Positions 33,145 through 46,083 of a DNA stretch of 64,000 nucleotides are shown one piece after another. How positions within the stretch are numbered: the stretch's first letter is position 1; the number at the start of each line of letters is the position of its first letter. The stretch is taken from assembly GCF_001540865.1 (NCBI RefSeq), contig NC_033623.1, positions 6,382,975 to 6,446,974 of the forward strand. Reading direction: 5' to 3'. The notes under the pieces were generated by a model. It had not been told where the DNA came from and made no database searches. It saw only the letters and a program-made list of their open reading frames with translations. This DNA comes from Ananas comosus (taxonomy: Eukaryota > Streptophyta > Magnoliopsida > Poales > Bromeliaceae). The position numbers and the translations under genes were made by a program.

Positions 33145-34220
33145 CGTCGTGGTGTTCATTGACGATGTATTGGTATATTCTCGGACCGAGGAGGAACACA
33201 AGGAGCACTTAAGGACCATGTTGGAAATACTCTGAAAAGAGAAGTTATATGCCAAGTTGAAGAAATGCGACTTTTGGCTATCGGAAGTCACTTTCCTTGG
33301 TCATGTAATTTCGGGCGATGGTATCTCGGTGGACCCGAAGAAAATTGAGGCAATTAGAGATTGGCCTCGCCCGACGAGCGTATCGGAGGTCCACAGTTTC
33401 CTTGGGCTAGCGGGCCATTACCGGCGGTTCGTGGAGGGGTTTACTAAAATAACTACTCCACTAACGCGCCTCACACACAAAGGGGTGAAGTATGTTTGGA
33501 GCTCCGAATGCGAGCGGAACTTCGAGGAATTAAAAAAAAGATTGACCACGACCCCGATGCTTGCTCTACCGACGCCGGGGGAGACATTTGTGGTATATAG
33601 TGATGCTTCCTATGTTGGACTCGGGTGCGTTTTGATGCAAAACGGCCGAGTTATAGCATATGCTTCGCGCCAATTGAAGACGTATGAGAAAAACTACCCA
33701 ATCCACGATCTTGAGTTAGCGGCGGTTATTTTCACGCTAAAATTATAGAGGCATTACCTGTATGGGGAACATTGTGAGATCTACACGGATCACAAAAGCC
33801 TTAAGTACTTGTTCACCCAAAAGGAGCTAAATATGCGACAACGACGATGGTTAGAATTGTTGAAGGACTATGATGTTACTATTTTATACCACCCCGGGAA
33901 AGCAAATGTGGTGGCCGATGCACTTAGTAGAAAATCGGGAGAAAATTTGGCTTCGGTAATTACACCCTAACCATTGTTACAAAAGGAGATGCAACGGCTT
34001 GGTTTGGAAGTAGTGGAGCAGGGAGTGCCGGCTACACTCGCCGTGTTAGTAGTGCAACCGACCTTGTTGGAGAGGATAAAAGAGCTGCAAGCTTCCGATG
34101 AGTATCTCCAAAAGGTGCGCGGTGAAGTCGAGAGCGGTAGTGCCGATGATTTTGGCATTGGGACAGACAGCGCACTTCGGCTTAGAAACCGTTGGTGTGT
34201 GCCTAAGAATAAGGACATCC
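33145..34220 (+). pseudogene. pol: GYP3 RT (from the catalytic motif), RNase H and tether
   Basis: Begins mid-RT at [11 protein letters not shown], with the N-terminal half missing. Thumb and connection follow with [14 protein letters not shown], then RNase H ([35 protein letters not shown]) and [15 protein letters not shown]. Stops lie at about 33232, 33746 (Trp to TAG) and 33968. It is closer to the minus-strand pol segment at 54970-56797 than to GYP1 or GYP2. The left junction with fragF has no TSD. Confidence 0.85.
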
Positions 34221-37200
34221 GCAGAGCGATTATACAAGAGGCGCATCAATCTCCTTATAGTATACACCCGGGCGGCACCAAAATATACCAAGATTTGAAA
34301 TTGCATTATTGGTAGCCAGGCATGAAGAGAGATATTGGGGAGTTTGTTGCGCAATGTCTTACTTGCCAACAAGTAAAAGCGGAGCAACGGTTTTCGGCGG
34401 GAAAGTTGCAAAGTTTACCTATATCCGTTTGGAAATAGGAAAATATCGCAATGGACTTCGTGATCGGGTTGCCTCAATCTCAAGGTGGACACGATGCAAT
34501 TTGGGTGATAGTAGACCGGTTGACGAAGTCGACACATTTCCTACCGATTCATATTACTTGGTCAGGGCACAAGTTGGCTCAAGTATATACTGACAAGGTT
34601 GTGAGACTTCATGGGGTGCCCGTGTCTATTGTATCAGATCGGGACCCAAGATTCACATCTCATTTTTGGAGGAGCCTACAGGAGGCCTTAGGCACACGGC
34701 TCGACTTTAGCACGGCATTTCATCCTCAAAGTGATGGTCAGTCGGAGAGAATGATACAAATACTTGAGGATATGCTTCAAGCGTGTGTATTGGACTACAA
34801 AGGCAGTTGGCACGATCATCTACCGATCGCAGAGTTCGCGTACAATAATAGTTATCGAGAAAGTATCGCGATGGCGCCATTCAAGGCCCTTTATGGAAGG
34901 AAATGTCGCTCTTCAATCCATTGGAGCGATGTGGGCGAGAGAGCTACTCTTGGCCCGGATATTGTGCGGGAGGCGGAAGAGAAAGTTCGCCTTGCCCGCC
35001 AAAGACTCACTACGGCGCAATCTCGGCAAAAGAGCTATGCCGACAAACAGAGAAAGGACATAGAGTTTGCAGTTGGCGACCACGTCTTTCTAAAAGTGTC
35101 GCCGATGCGAGGAATTAGACGGTTTAGGCTCCGGGGAAAGCTAAGTCTCCGGTACCTTGGACCGTTTGTGTCACGCCCCGGGACCGGCGGAGGCCCTCCC
35201 GGTAGCGTGCCCAGACCCGCCATATGTCTACACATATAAGGCGTCTACAAGAAAAGCGGAAGTAAAAGCAAGAGATGGAACAAATAAAAGAAGTGAAATA
35301 ACTAGCAACTAATGATATCAGAGCGAGTAAAGTTCTAACATCTACACCAATAGTAATAGAACGTAACTAAAACATAAAAGTAAACATAAGTTATACAGAA
35401 TCAGCCTCCAATACAAAAATGGTGGTCACTAGTACACGGGTAAAACTCTCAACCTCTCCAAAATGAAATACAACGAGAGGTAGACCACCTAGCAAATCGT
35501 CCTCGAAGGAAGCTAGCTCGAAGCAACTCCCTTCCCACGGTCCCTGGCCTCACCCTGAGCGGAAGGCTCTGAAAAACATCGAGAAAAATAGGGCGTGAGA
35601 ACTATAATTTATAGTTCCCAGTGGGCAATTACTGACCTCAGCTTCTGCTCCACTAGGCCCCAAAACAAGGGTAAGTAACGTTAATAGCAATAAGCAATAA
35701 AAAGGAGCATGTAAATAAACTGCTGAAAGAGATAGCGTAAGTAAAATGCTATACTACTATATCCCTCATAAACACGATGTCAAAATGTTGTACATCTATT
35801 CTATCATAAGGAAAAGTGACCAATGGCAATAGTTTACCGTTACAAATCTTTATTCATACATGATGTGTAAGTTCTATCAAGGCAACCAAGTATAGTGCGA
35901 TGAAATAGGTAACTGTCAAGTATACTATATGTCTCAACCCTATGCTATATGCATATAAATGTAAACCCACTACTAAACCTATCTAGTAGTGATTGTTCAT
36001 TCTCAAACCGTATCGATTTCCATTTCCAATTAGGGACCTACCCAAGGTAGTCCAGCTTGTGCCGCCTAAGTGCCTGTGGTAGCCCGACATTCCTACTCAT
36101 GGAATGTGTCTGTCCCACTCGGCCCCGTAGGCTTCTCGATACCGCACGAGCGAACAAAAGTCGCGTAGGCTAACTCCGGAGTGCCGGCTTGTAGGGAGCG
36201 ACCCTCACAAGCATGTGCGAATGAGCACAAATGGCAAGCAAGCATAGTCCAAGTCTCAAGTATCCAACCCTCATGTCTCTAACATGGTATAATCACTAGC
36301 ATCCCGAAGATCTAGTTTAAGTCACAATGTGAAGTTTTAACATTTGCTACGCCTAGTGCCCCTTGATGACACTTAGGCAATTTGATGTTCAACATGTATT
36401 CCAAATCCCTCAATGGCCCTATCCACTAGTTTCACATGTCCCTGAGCTCAATCTAGTTCACATACCTTTTAAGTAGCAATCTTGTCAACTCTCATGTCAC
36501 AATAAACTTAGGTTTAAATGCATGAATCCAATCTTATTTAATATATTAGGAGCATGAACCACATCTCGTATAGAATGCTAAGTGCAACCATAGGCCAACC
36601 AAGCTACTCTCTACTACATAGAGGTCCAAAATTTCATCATATATAACATAGGCTTTTTAAGCATTCTAAAATTCACAATAAATACATACAATAAGAATAT
36701 GCATGCTTTTCCATTTAACGATACTTAATTAAGCAAATGAGAATTTCTCATTGTTGGCTAGGTCAAACCCACTGAACCGTCGCGTAGGGTCTCGATTCGC
36801 CGAACAAAATTGTCCCGAGTCTCAAAATACCCTAAAAGTAATCAGCGAAGAGATACGAGGCATTACGACCATCTTATAATATCAAATATTAACCTAGAAG
36901 CAAAAATGGCCAAACTAACCTCAAGAGTAGAAATCTCTTCCAAAGCTCCAAAAGAGAGCTAGAACCTTCCAATCCAAGCCCTAGAAGAGGTTCTAACCAA
37001 TCAATCAAGCCTCAAAAAACCTTAGGTTCAAAAAGCCCAAAATAACCCTAAGTCTCAAAACTAGGTTCCATCTACTAAAAATCCTCAAATCAAGGTCTAG
37101 AGGGAGGGAATGAGCAACAAACCTCCTTAGAAGCTCCAATCCAAGCTCCAAGGTGAAGATCTCCCTCTTTGCAAGCTCCAAGTCCAAGCCTTCAAGCACC

Positions 37201-38068
37201 AAGGAAGATGAGAAGGTGAGGAAGATGCCCCAGTCCACTAGTAGCTCCAAACTTCTTCTCCTTCCCTTCCCACTATCTCCCTCTCTCTCTCTCTCTAGAA
37301 GCAAGAGAAATGGTGAAGTGAGGAAGGAGAGAAGGAGAAGTGGCCATATAAGCCTTCTTTGTAACAAAATCCTGTGAGGCCCCTCAAAAATCTAATATTA
37401 CATCAGCCCGGTCTGGGCAGTTTTCGCCAGAGGGACGGTCTCTCCCCAGCAGGACTGGTCTCTCGCTGCGAACCCAAAAAACCAGCGTTCGGGAACCGGT
37501 CTCCCCGCCGCAGGACCGGTTGCCTCAGGCTGCCTCAACACTGCTCACTGGGGGACCGGTCTCTCCTTTCAGGGACCGGTCCCCGAGAGTAAAAACTCTC
37601 AGGACTTATCCAGAATTCCGATTTTCGAACTTTTTAGGTCAGAAAACATTCTACAACCTCCACCAAGTGTGGAAAAGCTCGAAATACATCCAAACACTCG
37701 AACCTCGCAATTTGCAAAGGACGTGTGTTACAGTTTGAGGTTTGGAGCGGGTCGACGCAGTGGCGGTACAAGATAGCATTACCACCGAGGCTTGCGGGAG
37801 TACACGACGTGTTCCATGTATCGAATCTCCGCAAGTACGTTCATGACCCCGAGCATGTTCTGTCGTTTGAACCGTCCGAGATCCAAGAGGACATGACCTA
37901 TGAGGAGTTCCCGGCATACATCATCGACCGAGAAGTAAGAAAACTACAAAATCGTGAGATTCCGTATGTTAAGATCCGTTGGTGCAACCACGATGATCGG
38001 GAAGCCACTTGGGAGCTCGAGAGCGCAATGCGAGAACATTATCCTCACCTCTTTAACGAGCCGAATTG
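34221..38068 (+). pseudogene. pol: GYP3 integrase and chromodomain, split by soloG
   Basis: Zinc finger with CLTCQQVK, then the DDE core [27 protein letters not shown] and [17 protein letters not shown] in an open 262-codon stretch (34451-35168). It is interrupted by soloG (35169-37732, TSD GTTTG) and continues in frame at 37738 to the stop at 38068. The C-terminal tail has IPYVKIRWCNHDDREATWE. A stop near 34314 (Trp to TAG) and a frameshift near 34437 precede the core. Confidence 0.88.
35169..37732 (-). mobile_element. soloG: inverted gypsy solo LTR in GYP3 integrase
   Basis: TGTCACGCCCCGGG at 35169 to GTGTTACA at 37732 (2564 bp); TSD GTTTG exact (35164-35168, 37733-37737). It is the same family as soloC and fragD. 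The hairpin is at 35596-35620 and the CCGGAG box at about 36172-36199. The ACCGGT array is at about 37435-37585 (sense U3). Only LTR sequence is present, so it is a solo LTR. Confidence 0.93.
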
Positions 38069-38114
38069 AGATATGAATTTAAGTCTAAGTTAAGTAAGTT
38101 TCGTGGACAAAACT

Positions 38115-38133
38115 AAATTTAAGGGGTGGAGAA
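38115..38133 (+). other. GYP3 polypurine tract
   Basis: AAATTTAAGGGGTGGAGAA directly before TGTAATATACC, the LTR start at 38134. Confidence 0.75.
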
Positions 38134-40672
38134 TGTAATATACCGAAACCTCGGTAATTAAATTCGAACCTTGGTCAAATTGACCAAAGTGTGAGGTTGG
38201 TACACTTCGGGGAGACCGAAGACGTCGAGTAATGCAAAAATGGATTGCGGGGGATCTTCGAGAGCTTTGAAAATCAAAATCTGCAAACTGCATGTTTTGT
38301 GCTCTCGGGGACCGGTCCCTGGTGGGAGAGACCGGCCCTCGATCGCGTAGACAGCGTGGTGGCTGAGAAATCGGCTAAGTCCTGAAAAATCAGCTATCGG
38401 GAACCGGTCCTTGCGAGGAGAGACTGGTCCCCAGAGACCGATTCCATCAGGGGGAGACTGGTTGCATCGCGCGTAGCCTGCGTAGTCCGCGGGAGGAGCT
38501 CTCGTGGACCGGTCCCAGGTCGGGGAAATCGGTCCCTCACTGCGAAAAGTACCCAATCTGGACAGTGCACAGAGAAAGAGTTGGGGGACTTAGTTGCAAA
38601 TGTTGCAACATGTTATATGGCCCATCCCCTCTCCCCTTTTCACAGCAAGCACACACCTCCCTCCCTCTTATTTTCTCTCCTTTTTCTCTCTAGAAAGCAA
38701 GCCCTAGAGCTTGAAGAAGGTGGAGAAGAGCTTAGAGGAGTGGATTTTGGTGGATTTGGTGGGTTTGGGATCTCTCCAACAAGAAGGATCTTGGAGAGCT
38801 TTGGGCGAAGGCATGGTTTCATGAAAACCTAGGCTAGGGTTTGGATTTTTCCCAAGGGAACTTAGGCTTTGGAGCCTCTTTAATGATTAGAGCACCTCTT
38901 GAGGCTTGGGCTCCATGAAAATCCATGGAAGCCCAAGGTCCTCTCATGGTGAACTTCTAGGGTTCATCTTGGATGCTCTAGAAATGGCCTAGTTGGCCTT
39001 AGGTGAACTCCTAGAGGATAGACAAGCTTTCTTTTGCTTGTTTTAGAGATCAAAACTTAGGGTTTAACAATGGGTTTGGTTAGGGCACCAAATTTGGGGC
39101 TTTTGCCCTAGAATTTTTCGGGGGCAAATTGACCTCGTAAAAATCTAATTGGGGGTGTCCTCGGCACGTTGGACAACTCCGTTCGACGTTACAAAAATGT
39201 TCAAGTATTGTTCATGTACAAAAGGCCTAAAGTGGCACTATTTTGGTTGTAGGTCACAGTATCGGCTTTCGTAAAGTTCGGGAATCATCATATTCTACGC
39301 CCACACGACCACTTGAGGTGGGTGATGCATTCCAAGGACCTCGAAAATTCCTTTATGTCTAAAGTGTCATGTTTGAACATATGTGTATATATTGAGCATA
39401 TTGCATAGTAAGGTTAATTGTGAGCTTTATTGCATGATTGTGAATTTAATTTCGTATGAAGTACTTGTAAGAATGTGAGAATGATAACCCTATTTATGTA
39501 TGACAAGTGATAAGAACCTAGAAGGGTTAGTAAACAAAAGTGACACATGGACATAGATCTAGTGAGTGACATTGATGAGTCTAGAACACCTAGAAAAATA
39601 AGTGTGGCATTTGGCATAAGAACAAGAACATAGCACTTAGAAAACAAGTATGGCATGAGTATAAGAATTTAATAGTGCATATGACACTAGTGATAGTAAA
39701 GAATGCAAAGAAAAGAATGATTGAGACATTATGACATTTCAACCTTAGAGTTATGGGATGTTGAGCATGGTCTTCCTTAAAGTTAAGGAATGGATTGAAC
39801 TTGGAATCCTCAATGTAGGATTGATCGTACTTACCTTTAGTCCTTGCTCGAGGGTGGTAGCTCCCCCTCGGGCTATGTGCTCTGGAGTCGACATCACTGG
39901 GTTGTAGCGAGTATCTCCCCAGAGGGCGGTCCTATCGGGTTGTAGCGGGTATCTCCCCGGTTAAATAGGATTTTGGGTTGGTGAGTTTGTTGAGGGCGAA
40001 ACCTACGGGTTAGCCAAGAGATTGGGTAAAGAAATTATGATCCTGCATTCATCATGAGTATTATATCGAGCATCGCATTTTACATTGTTCAGGCATATTA
40101 ATTGCATTTGTTAGTTGGTTACTTTCTTTCCTCTATTCTATTATGCCTGATTAGACCTAGTGGGATAGTCGGCGTGGTTGGTTGCCGAACCCACTGGAAA
40201 CTTTGTTGTAGTTCTCATACCCCTATTTCCACAGAGCCGGGACCGAGCGAGCAGGCAGACGACCGCGGTAAGGGCATCGCGCCCTAGATAAAGACCGCCT
40301 GAGATGTTTTATTTCTTAATCGCATACCCTTTTGATATATTATCTTTTATACTTCGATGGTTATAGTTGTTAAATGAAAGGACATGAATGATGTAAAAGA
40401 ATTTATTTAATATCAATGTAATATTTTGGAAGAATGGGATGTGAAAAGAAATGATGCAAAATTGTAATTAATTTCCCCATGTGTAGTTATTTACTTTCAC
40501 TATCGGCTATCGCTTACCCTCGTGCAAGCCATTGTGTACGCTTCCGCTTATGCAACTTTATACTCTATTGATACTTATTGTGGAGCCTTGGGCGGACAGG
40601 GGGGGCTCTGTCCGTTCGGCGTCTGTTCGACGCTCTCGAACCGGCCAAAAGGTTCGGACTCGGGGTGTGACA
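38134..40672 (+). repeat. GYP3 single LTR (2539 bp) between pol end and gag start
   Basis: TGTAATATACCG...CGGGGTGTGACA. A PPT precedes it and a PBS follows it, so it serves as 3' LTR for the pol on its left and 5' LTR for the gag on its right. It has an ACCGGT array with many decayed cores (about 38308-38545), TTATATGG at 38613, and a CGGACAGG...CTGTCCG hairpin near 40595-40618. SoloJ is an inverted member of the same family. Confidence 0.9.
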
Positions 40673-40679
40673 GATAAGA

Positions 40680-40690
40680 TGGCATCAGAG
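40680..40690 (+). other. GYP3 primer binding site, one base changed
   Basis: TGGCATCAGAG, 7 nt after the LTR end; the standard form is TGGTATCAGAGC. It confirms that the LTR at 38134-40672 is followed by a normal internal-region start. Confidence 0.75.
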
Positions 40691-41010
40691 AGTAAAGAGC
40701 CAAAAAGTGAAAGCATAGGATGGACCTAAAGACCCTTAGGAATGGAAAAACCTTAAGGATCTAGGAAACATGAGTAACGCTGAATAAGTTATAGCGAAGG
40801 CATGGATTTGGTCGGTGTAATTATGTCTCTAATGTGGTTAGGGACTAAACTTAAGTTGTTATTTATTTTCTTTTCCTTGTGTTGTGATCGGCGGCCGACG
40901 ACATGACGCTTTGGAATGGAAATGAATACACTTGTGTGCTTTCGCCGGATTGGGTATAATAGAGTATGTTGTCTAAGTAACTTACGTGAGTTGCTTCGTT
41001 TCAGGAAGCA

Positions 41011-42190
41011 ATGCTGCCTCGTGGACGACCTAAGTTGCCTCATGGTCGACCGCGGAAGAGGTCTATGGCCGAGGAGTCACGTACGGCTCCCGTGCAACCC
41101 GGAGCAGGTGGCGATGGGGAGCTTCGGGAGCAGATGGCCGCGCTTATTGGTGTAGTGCGGCAGCAGGCGAAATCCGTTCAGCGCCAGGCGGAATCCGTTC
41201 AGCGCCAAGGGGAGCAAATCCAAAGGCTCCAGAAGGCCTTGGACCGATAGTAGGCGGTGGCGGCGGCGCCCATGGAGGCTGTGCACCCTGCGCCTCCTGA
41301 AGTAGTGCCGAGTGCGGCCGAGGGTGTGGCTGCGGCGGCCGTTCCAGTTACGATGGTGCCGGCTGGATCGGGGACCGTGCCGGCTGGATCGGGGACCTCA
41401 ACCCCCGATAGTGCGGCGGAGGACGCAGAGCCGGAGGGCGCGTTGGCGGCTCTCATTCAGTTCCAGAAGTTCAACCCACCTACTTTCGAAGAGGGAGTGG
41501 TGGAACTAGCGGTGGTGGAGTCTTGGATCGACTCCATGAAAACACTTTTTGAGGACCTCAACACCTTGGGGAAGGACAAGGTGTACCTTGCCACACATTG
41601 CCTCGAGAAGGCGGCGAAGGTGTGGTCGAAGCGTGTTAGGCGGGATCGATTGCCCGATCTTCCGCCTTTGTTGTGGGAGGAGTTTCGGAGGGCGATGTTT
41701 GCCAACTACTTCCCCGATACGGTAAAGCAGAAGCTGCAAGAGAAATTTCGCAAGTTGAGGCAAGGGGATCGCTCGGTGGCAGACTACGAGCAGGAGTTCT
41801 CCCACCTCATTGACTGCGTCCCTGAGACTGTTAGGGATGACCGGGACCGGGCGGACTGGTTCCTACGAGGATTGTGGCAGGGGATTTATAGGGCCGTGCA
41901 AATTCTTAAGCTCACGACCTTTGCGGAGGTCTTTGATCGGGCTTTGTGGGCGGAGCATGGTTATGCCCACGAGCGCGAGAAGCGCGAGTCCGCAGCCGAG
42001 GCAAAGGAGAAGAGCATGAAGCGGACAGCGGGCGGTACCGGGGGCCGGCCAAATGCTAAGAAACCCCCTTGGTATCCCCGACAGCAGTCGAGGGGTTGGA
42101 GGCCATCTCGTTGTGTCGCCGTCATGCCCGCAGCGGGATGGGAAATGCTTCAAGTGTGGCCAACCTGGGCATGTGTCGCGAGAGTGCCCT
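41011..42190 (+). pseudogene. gag: GYP3 gag
   Basis: ATG at 41011 with a basic N-terminus, a repeated Gln-rich segment (QAKSVQRQAESVQRQ, near 41160-41205) and a TAG at about 41248. An Ala/Pro/Val linker then leads to the retrotrans_gag core (YFPDTVKQKLQEKF, RQGDRSVADYEQEF), and a frameshift near 42100 enters the nucleocapsid. The CCHC knuckle CFKCGQPGHVSREC is intact (about 42146-42187). It is clearly diverged from GYP1/GYP2 gag in the N-terminal half. Confidence 0.88.
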
Positions 42191-42752
42191 AGCTGGGGAT
42201 CGGCTGCATCGACCTCGACCTCAGTTCCTTATACACCGAGGCAGCAGGCGAGATTACCACCGGCTATGTCGGCTGGACGTTCGTCTTCATCCCGTCAGTC
42301 GGAGGCATCGAGAGCACCGAGTGGGCGGGTTTTTGCCACTCAGGTGGAGGAGGAGCCGATTCCTGTCCCCGACGACATCGTGGCAGGTATCATCTTGATC
42401 AGAGGCACTAGAGCTAGAGCTTTATTCGACACTGGTGCATCGCATTCATTCATAGATGCATCATTCGCTAGGACTCATAGCATTAAGATTGTGCATCATT
42501 ATGACTATTGGACGGTGAATTCGGTCGAGCATACTTTCCATGTTCACGAAGAGTGTGTAGCGTGCCCAGTGCAGATAGGTGATTGGGTCATGCCGATCGA
42601 CCTGTTGGTGTTGAATCAAATGTGGGATTTCGACGTGATCTTGGGGACCAACTGGCTCTCCAAGTATTATGCCGTGATAGATTGCGAAAGTAAGGTGATC
42701 ACATTTCGTGAGCCTAATCGAGAGGAGCTAGTGTATCGGGCAGCTAAAAGCT
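42191..42752 (+). pseudogene. pol: GYP3 protease, cut off at a junction with copia RT
   Basis: Ser/Pro/Arg linker, then the aspartic protease [14 protein letters not shown] (about 42425) and FDVILGTNWLSKYY (Met to Thr in the usual GMDWL). It continues to [11 protein letters not shown] and stops abruptly at about 42752. From there the sequence is COP1 reverse transcriptase on the opposite strand. No LTR end or TSD is at the junction. Confidence 0.85.
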
Positions 42753-43540
42753 CGATCATTCTTATCTTTAGTTGCACCAAAAACTATATCATCCACATAA
42801 ATTTGTGCCACAATAAAATCATTTTTCAAGTGTTTTACAAAAAGAGTTCTATCCACTCCCCCTCGGTTGTAGCCCATTTCTAAAAGATATTTTGTTAAAC
42901 GTTCATACCATGCCTGCGGAGCCTGTTTAGGTCCATAAAGTGCCTTTTTAAGACGAAAAATATAGTTTGGAAATTTTGAATCTACAAAACCTTTCGGTTG
43001 TTCCACATAAACTTCCTCTTTTAGAAAATCATTTAAAAATGCACTTTTAACATCCATTTGAAAAAGAGTAATTTTGAAATGACAGGCTATCGCAAACAAA
43101 ATACGAATAGATTCAAGACGTGCAACCGGGGCGAAGGTTTCATCAAAATCAATTCCCTCAATTTGTGAATAGCCCTGAGCAACAAGCCTAGCTTTGTTTT
43201 GAACAATTATACCATCCTTATTTTTCTTATTTTTAAAAATTCATTTGGTACCTAAAATATGTTGTTGCTCAGGTCGTGGCACTAATTCCCATACGTCATT
43301 ACGAGTAAATTGACCAAGTTCTTCTTGCATGGCATTTATCCAATATTCATCACGAAGAGCTTCGTCAATATTCTTTGGCTCAACTAAAGATACATAACAC
43401 GCAAATTCGCACTGAAGTTGACTTCTAGTTCGCACACCCGTATGAGGATCTCCTATGACATTCGATAAAGGGTGATCTCTTGACTCTCTCAAAGATGTAG
43501 CCTCAGATGACGTACTTGGTATTTCAGATGAGTTACTTGG
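42753..43540 (-). pseudogene. pol: COP1 reverse transcriptase (RNase H missing)
   Basis: Minus-strand Ty1/copia RT. The entry domain contains EPKNIDEALRDEYWINAM and WELVPRP. Then come [10 protein letters not shown] (after a stop at about 43239), the first catalytic region [29 protein letters not shown] and the catalytic [12 protein letters not shown], where it ends at the GYP3 junction. One in-frame stop is visible. The rest of RT and all of RNase H, which normally precede the env-like ORF, are absent. Upstream it continues in frame across soloH into integrase. Confidence 0.88.
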
Positions 43541-45667
43541 TGTAAGAAAGTGAATTCTCGAAATCCGAGGATTGTACTTCACCCAAGATCGACTAACTGT
43601 CTAGAGAATACCCTTTGTGGGAGTTGAGGATGTCCAAAACACAAAAAGTGTTTTGGAGTTGAGTCCGCGAGAGCAAATAGGCAAAATCTGGACTCAGCAG
43701 ATTTTTTTGCTCTCGGGGACCGGTCCCTGGAGGGGAGGATCGGTCCCCGTAGCTGATGGTCGCGGGGGAGGTCGATGCGACCGGTCCCTGGCTGAGGGGA
43801 CCGGTCCCCGTGCACGACACCCGCGAGAGGAAGCCTAAATTTGGCTAAGTCCTGAAAGTTCCCCGTTCGGGAACCGGTCTCTCAGGAAAGACCGGTCTCT
43901 TAGGGACCGGTCCCTCGGGGGAGGACCGGTTCCCATACGCGAAAAGTCCCCAGACTGCAGGGAGAGCTCTCGGGGACCGGTCTCCCCGACCAGGGACCGG
44001 TCCCTCTGGGCGAAAACAGCCCAGTGGCAGCTGCGTGAGAGATGAAAAGTTGGGGGGTTTAAGTGCAAAATGGCCATTATGTGAGGGGTGTATATAGGAA
44101 ATAACCCTCCCCCTCAGCCCATCTCATCTCATTTCCCTCTCTCTCTCACTTTCTTTCTCTCTTGCTCTCTCTCTCTCTAGAAAGGAAAGGAGAAGAAGAA
44201 GAACAAGAAGGAGAGGAAGGAAAAGAAGAAGAAGAACAAGGAGGAGAAGAAGAAGGAGATCAAGGAGAAGGCTTTGGACACCTTCATCTCCCTCTCCTCT
44301 TCTCTTTGGTGTAGCATAAGAGGTAGGCTCTTGAACCCTAGCTTCTAGAACTTAGGGTTTTGGGTTTTTATGCATTGGAATGGGTCAAATGGACCCTAAA
44401 CAAGCTTCTAAATAGATCAATCCCAAGAAATCTAGGGATTTATTGGTGGTTTGCTATAGGTGCAAACCTAGGACTCTAAAATGGAGTTTTTGTGAAAGTA
44501 TGAGATTGATCTCATTTGAAGCCTTGGAAACCCTATTGATAGGTCACAAAACGCGGGGGCGAAGTCGATTTTGGCATTCGGCGAGCCGGCGTGAAGTTCT
44601 CGGCAAAATAGGGCCGGGCTAGCATTGTCTTGGACAAGGAAGGCTAAAGCCTTTCGTACAGTTCGCCGAGGAGCATATCTAAAGCCTCTACATCGATTAA
44701 AGGTGGGGGGTGCCATCCCGAAGCTTTCGAACTCCTTTCTATGTCTTAGATTGCATTTAATCTCATCTCTTACATGTTGCATTGTAGGATTGCATAGTAA
44801 CGCCATTCCTTATGCTTTCTAAATGATAACCTAGTGTACTTGGAACGCTTGGTAACTTAGATAGGTGAGGATTGGGTTGGAACGTGGATCCTATGATGCT
44901 AAAGATAGAGATGAACCCGATGGGGGTGTTGATGACATAGAAAGTAGTGTTATTGTCAAAGAACAAACGAGTGGCATCCGAATGTTAAAAGATAACGAGT
45001 AGTATTAATGTAGTGTATATGACACTAGAGGTTTGAGAATCTAGGGATAGGTGGATCCCTTAGAAAATGCCTTGTGAACAATGAATTTAGAAAAGCTAAA
45101 TAGCATTGCATGAATGTCGAGAACCAATGATCCCGCGAGAGATGTTGACTCTAGTTGTAGAGCATCCTCACTTGGAGAGGATTTGATTGGGTTGTGACCC
45201 TAGTTGTAGGGTGTCCTCACTTGGAGAGGATAGATCTAGCTCACAGTCTGCGTTTAGGGTGGTATAGCCACCCAATCCCCACATGGAGGGGATTGTCGTC
45301 GAGTACTCCGGAGTGTCGCGCGACTAGGACCACTTGGAGGTCCGGACCACATGGAGGTCCGCAGACGGTCCCGGGCTTGGGTGCACTTGGAGCTCCCTCC
45401 CCACTTTGGGATTGAAGGGTGAGTTATAGGCGAGCCCTAAGGCCTCGCCACAGATTAGGTAAATGAAAAGAGTAAAGGTTTAAAAATGTCATTGAACATT
45501 ACTATTCGAACATGGATCGAATTTGTTAGCATGGTAGCAAACCTTTATTATATGATGCATATATTCATATTCATGATTATGGGCATAGTAGCATAGTTTT
45601 TCCTACTATCGCATTTCCTGCTTTCAGATACATATCTATCTATCTATCTGTTGTTACTTGTGCCCAC

Positions 45668-45692
45668 TGGGAACTATGGAAGATAGTTCTCA
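45668..45692 (+). other. Conserved LTR hairpin (soloH)
   Basis: TGGGAACTAT, loop GGAAG, ATAGTTCTCA; ten pairs with one G.U. It is preceded by CCCAC as in the other families. Confidence 0.65.
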
Positions 45693-46083
45693 CTTCACTC
45701 TATTTCCAGTGGTAGGTTCAGGGCTGTCGAGAGAGGACCGCGGTAAGGGCATCGTGCCCGATCGGTGAGACCGTGGTAGTATGGTAGCTTTCCCTTTTGT
45801 GCATTAGTACACCTATGTATTTGAGAGATGCATTGTAGGTGAGGATTTGGAGAGCTATGTATTTTGAGATGCAGAATGTATTCATTTGAAGAAAATGATG
45901 CAAATGAAAATGGTTGAGCTATTGTAATAGCTAGTAAAGTACTCTCTTTATTTCACATGCTTTATCTTGTGGATTACTTGCTCTTTGTTGTTACTGGCAC
46001 TGTTTGTGCCTTTGTGAATGTGTATGTTTAGAATTTAAATTTTTGGGTAAATTCTTGTACACATTCCTGTTGTTGAGCCTTGG

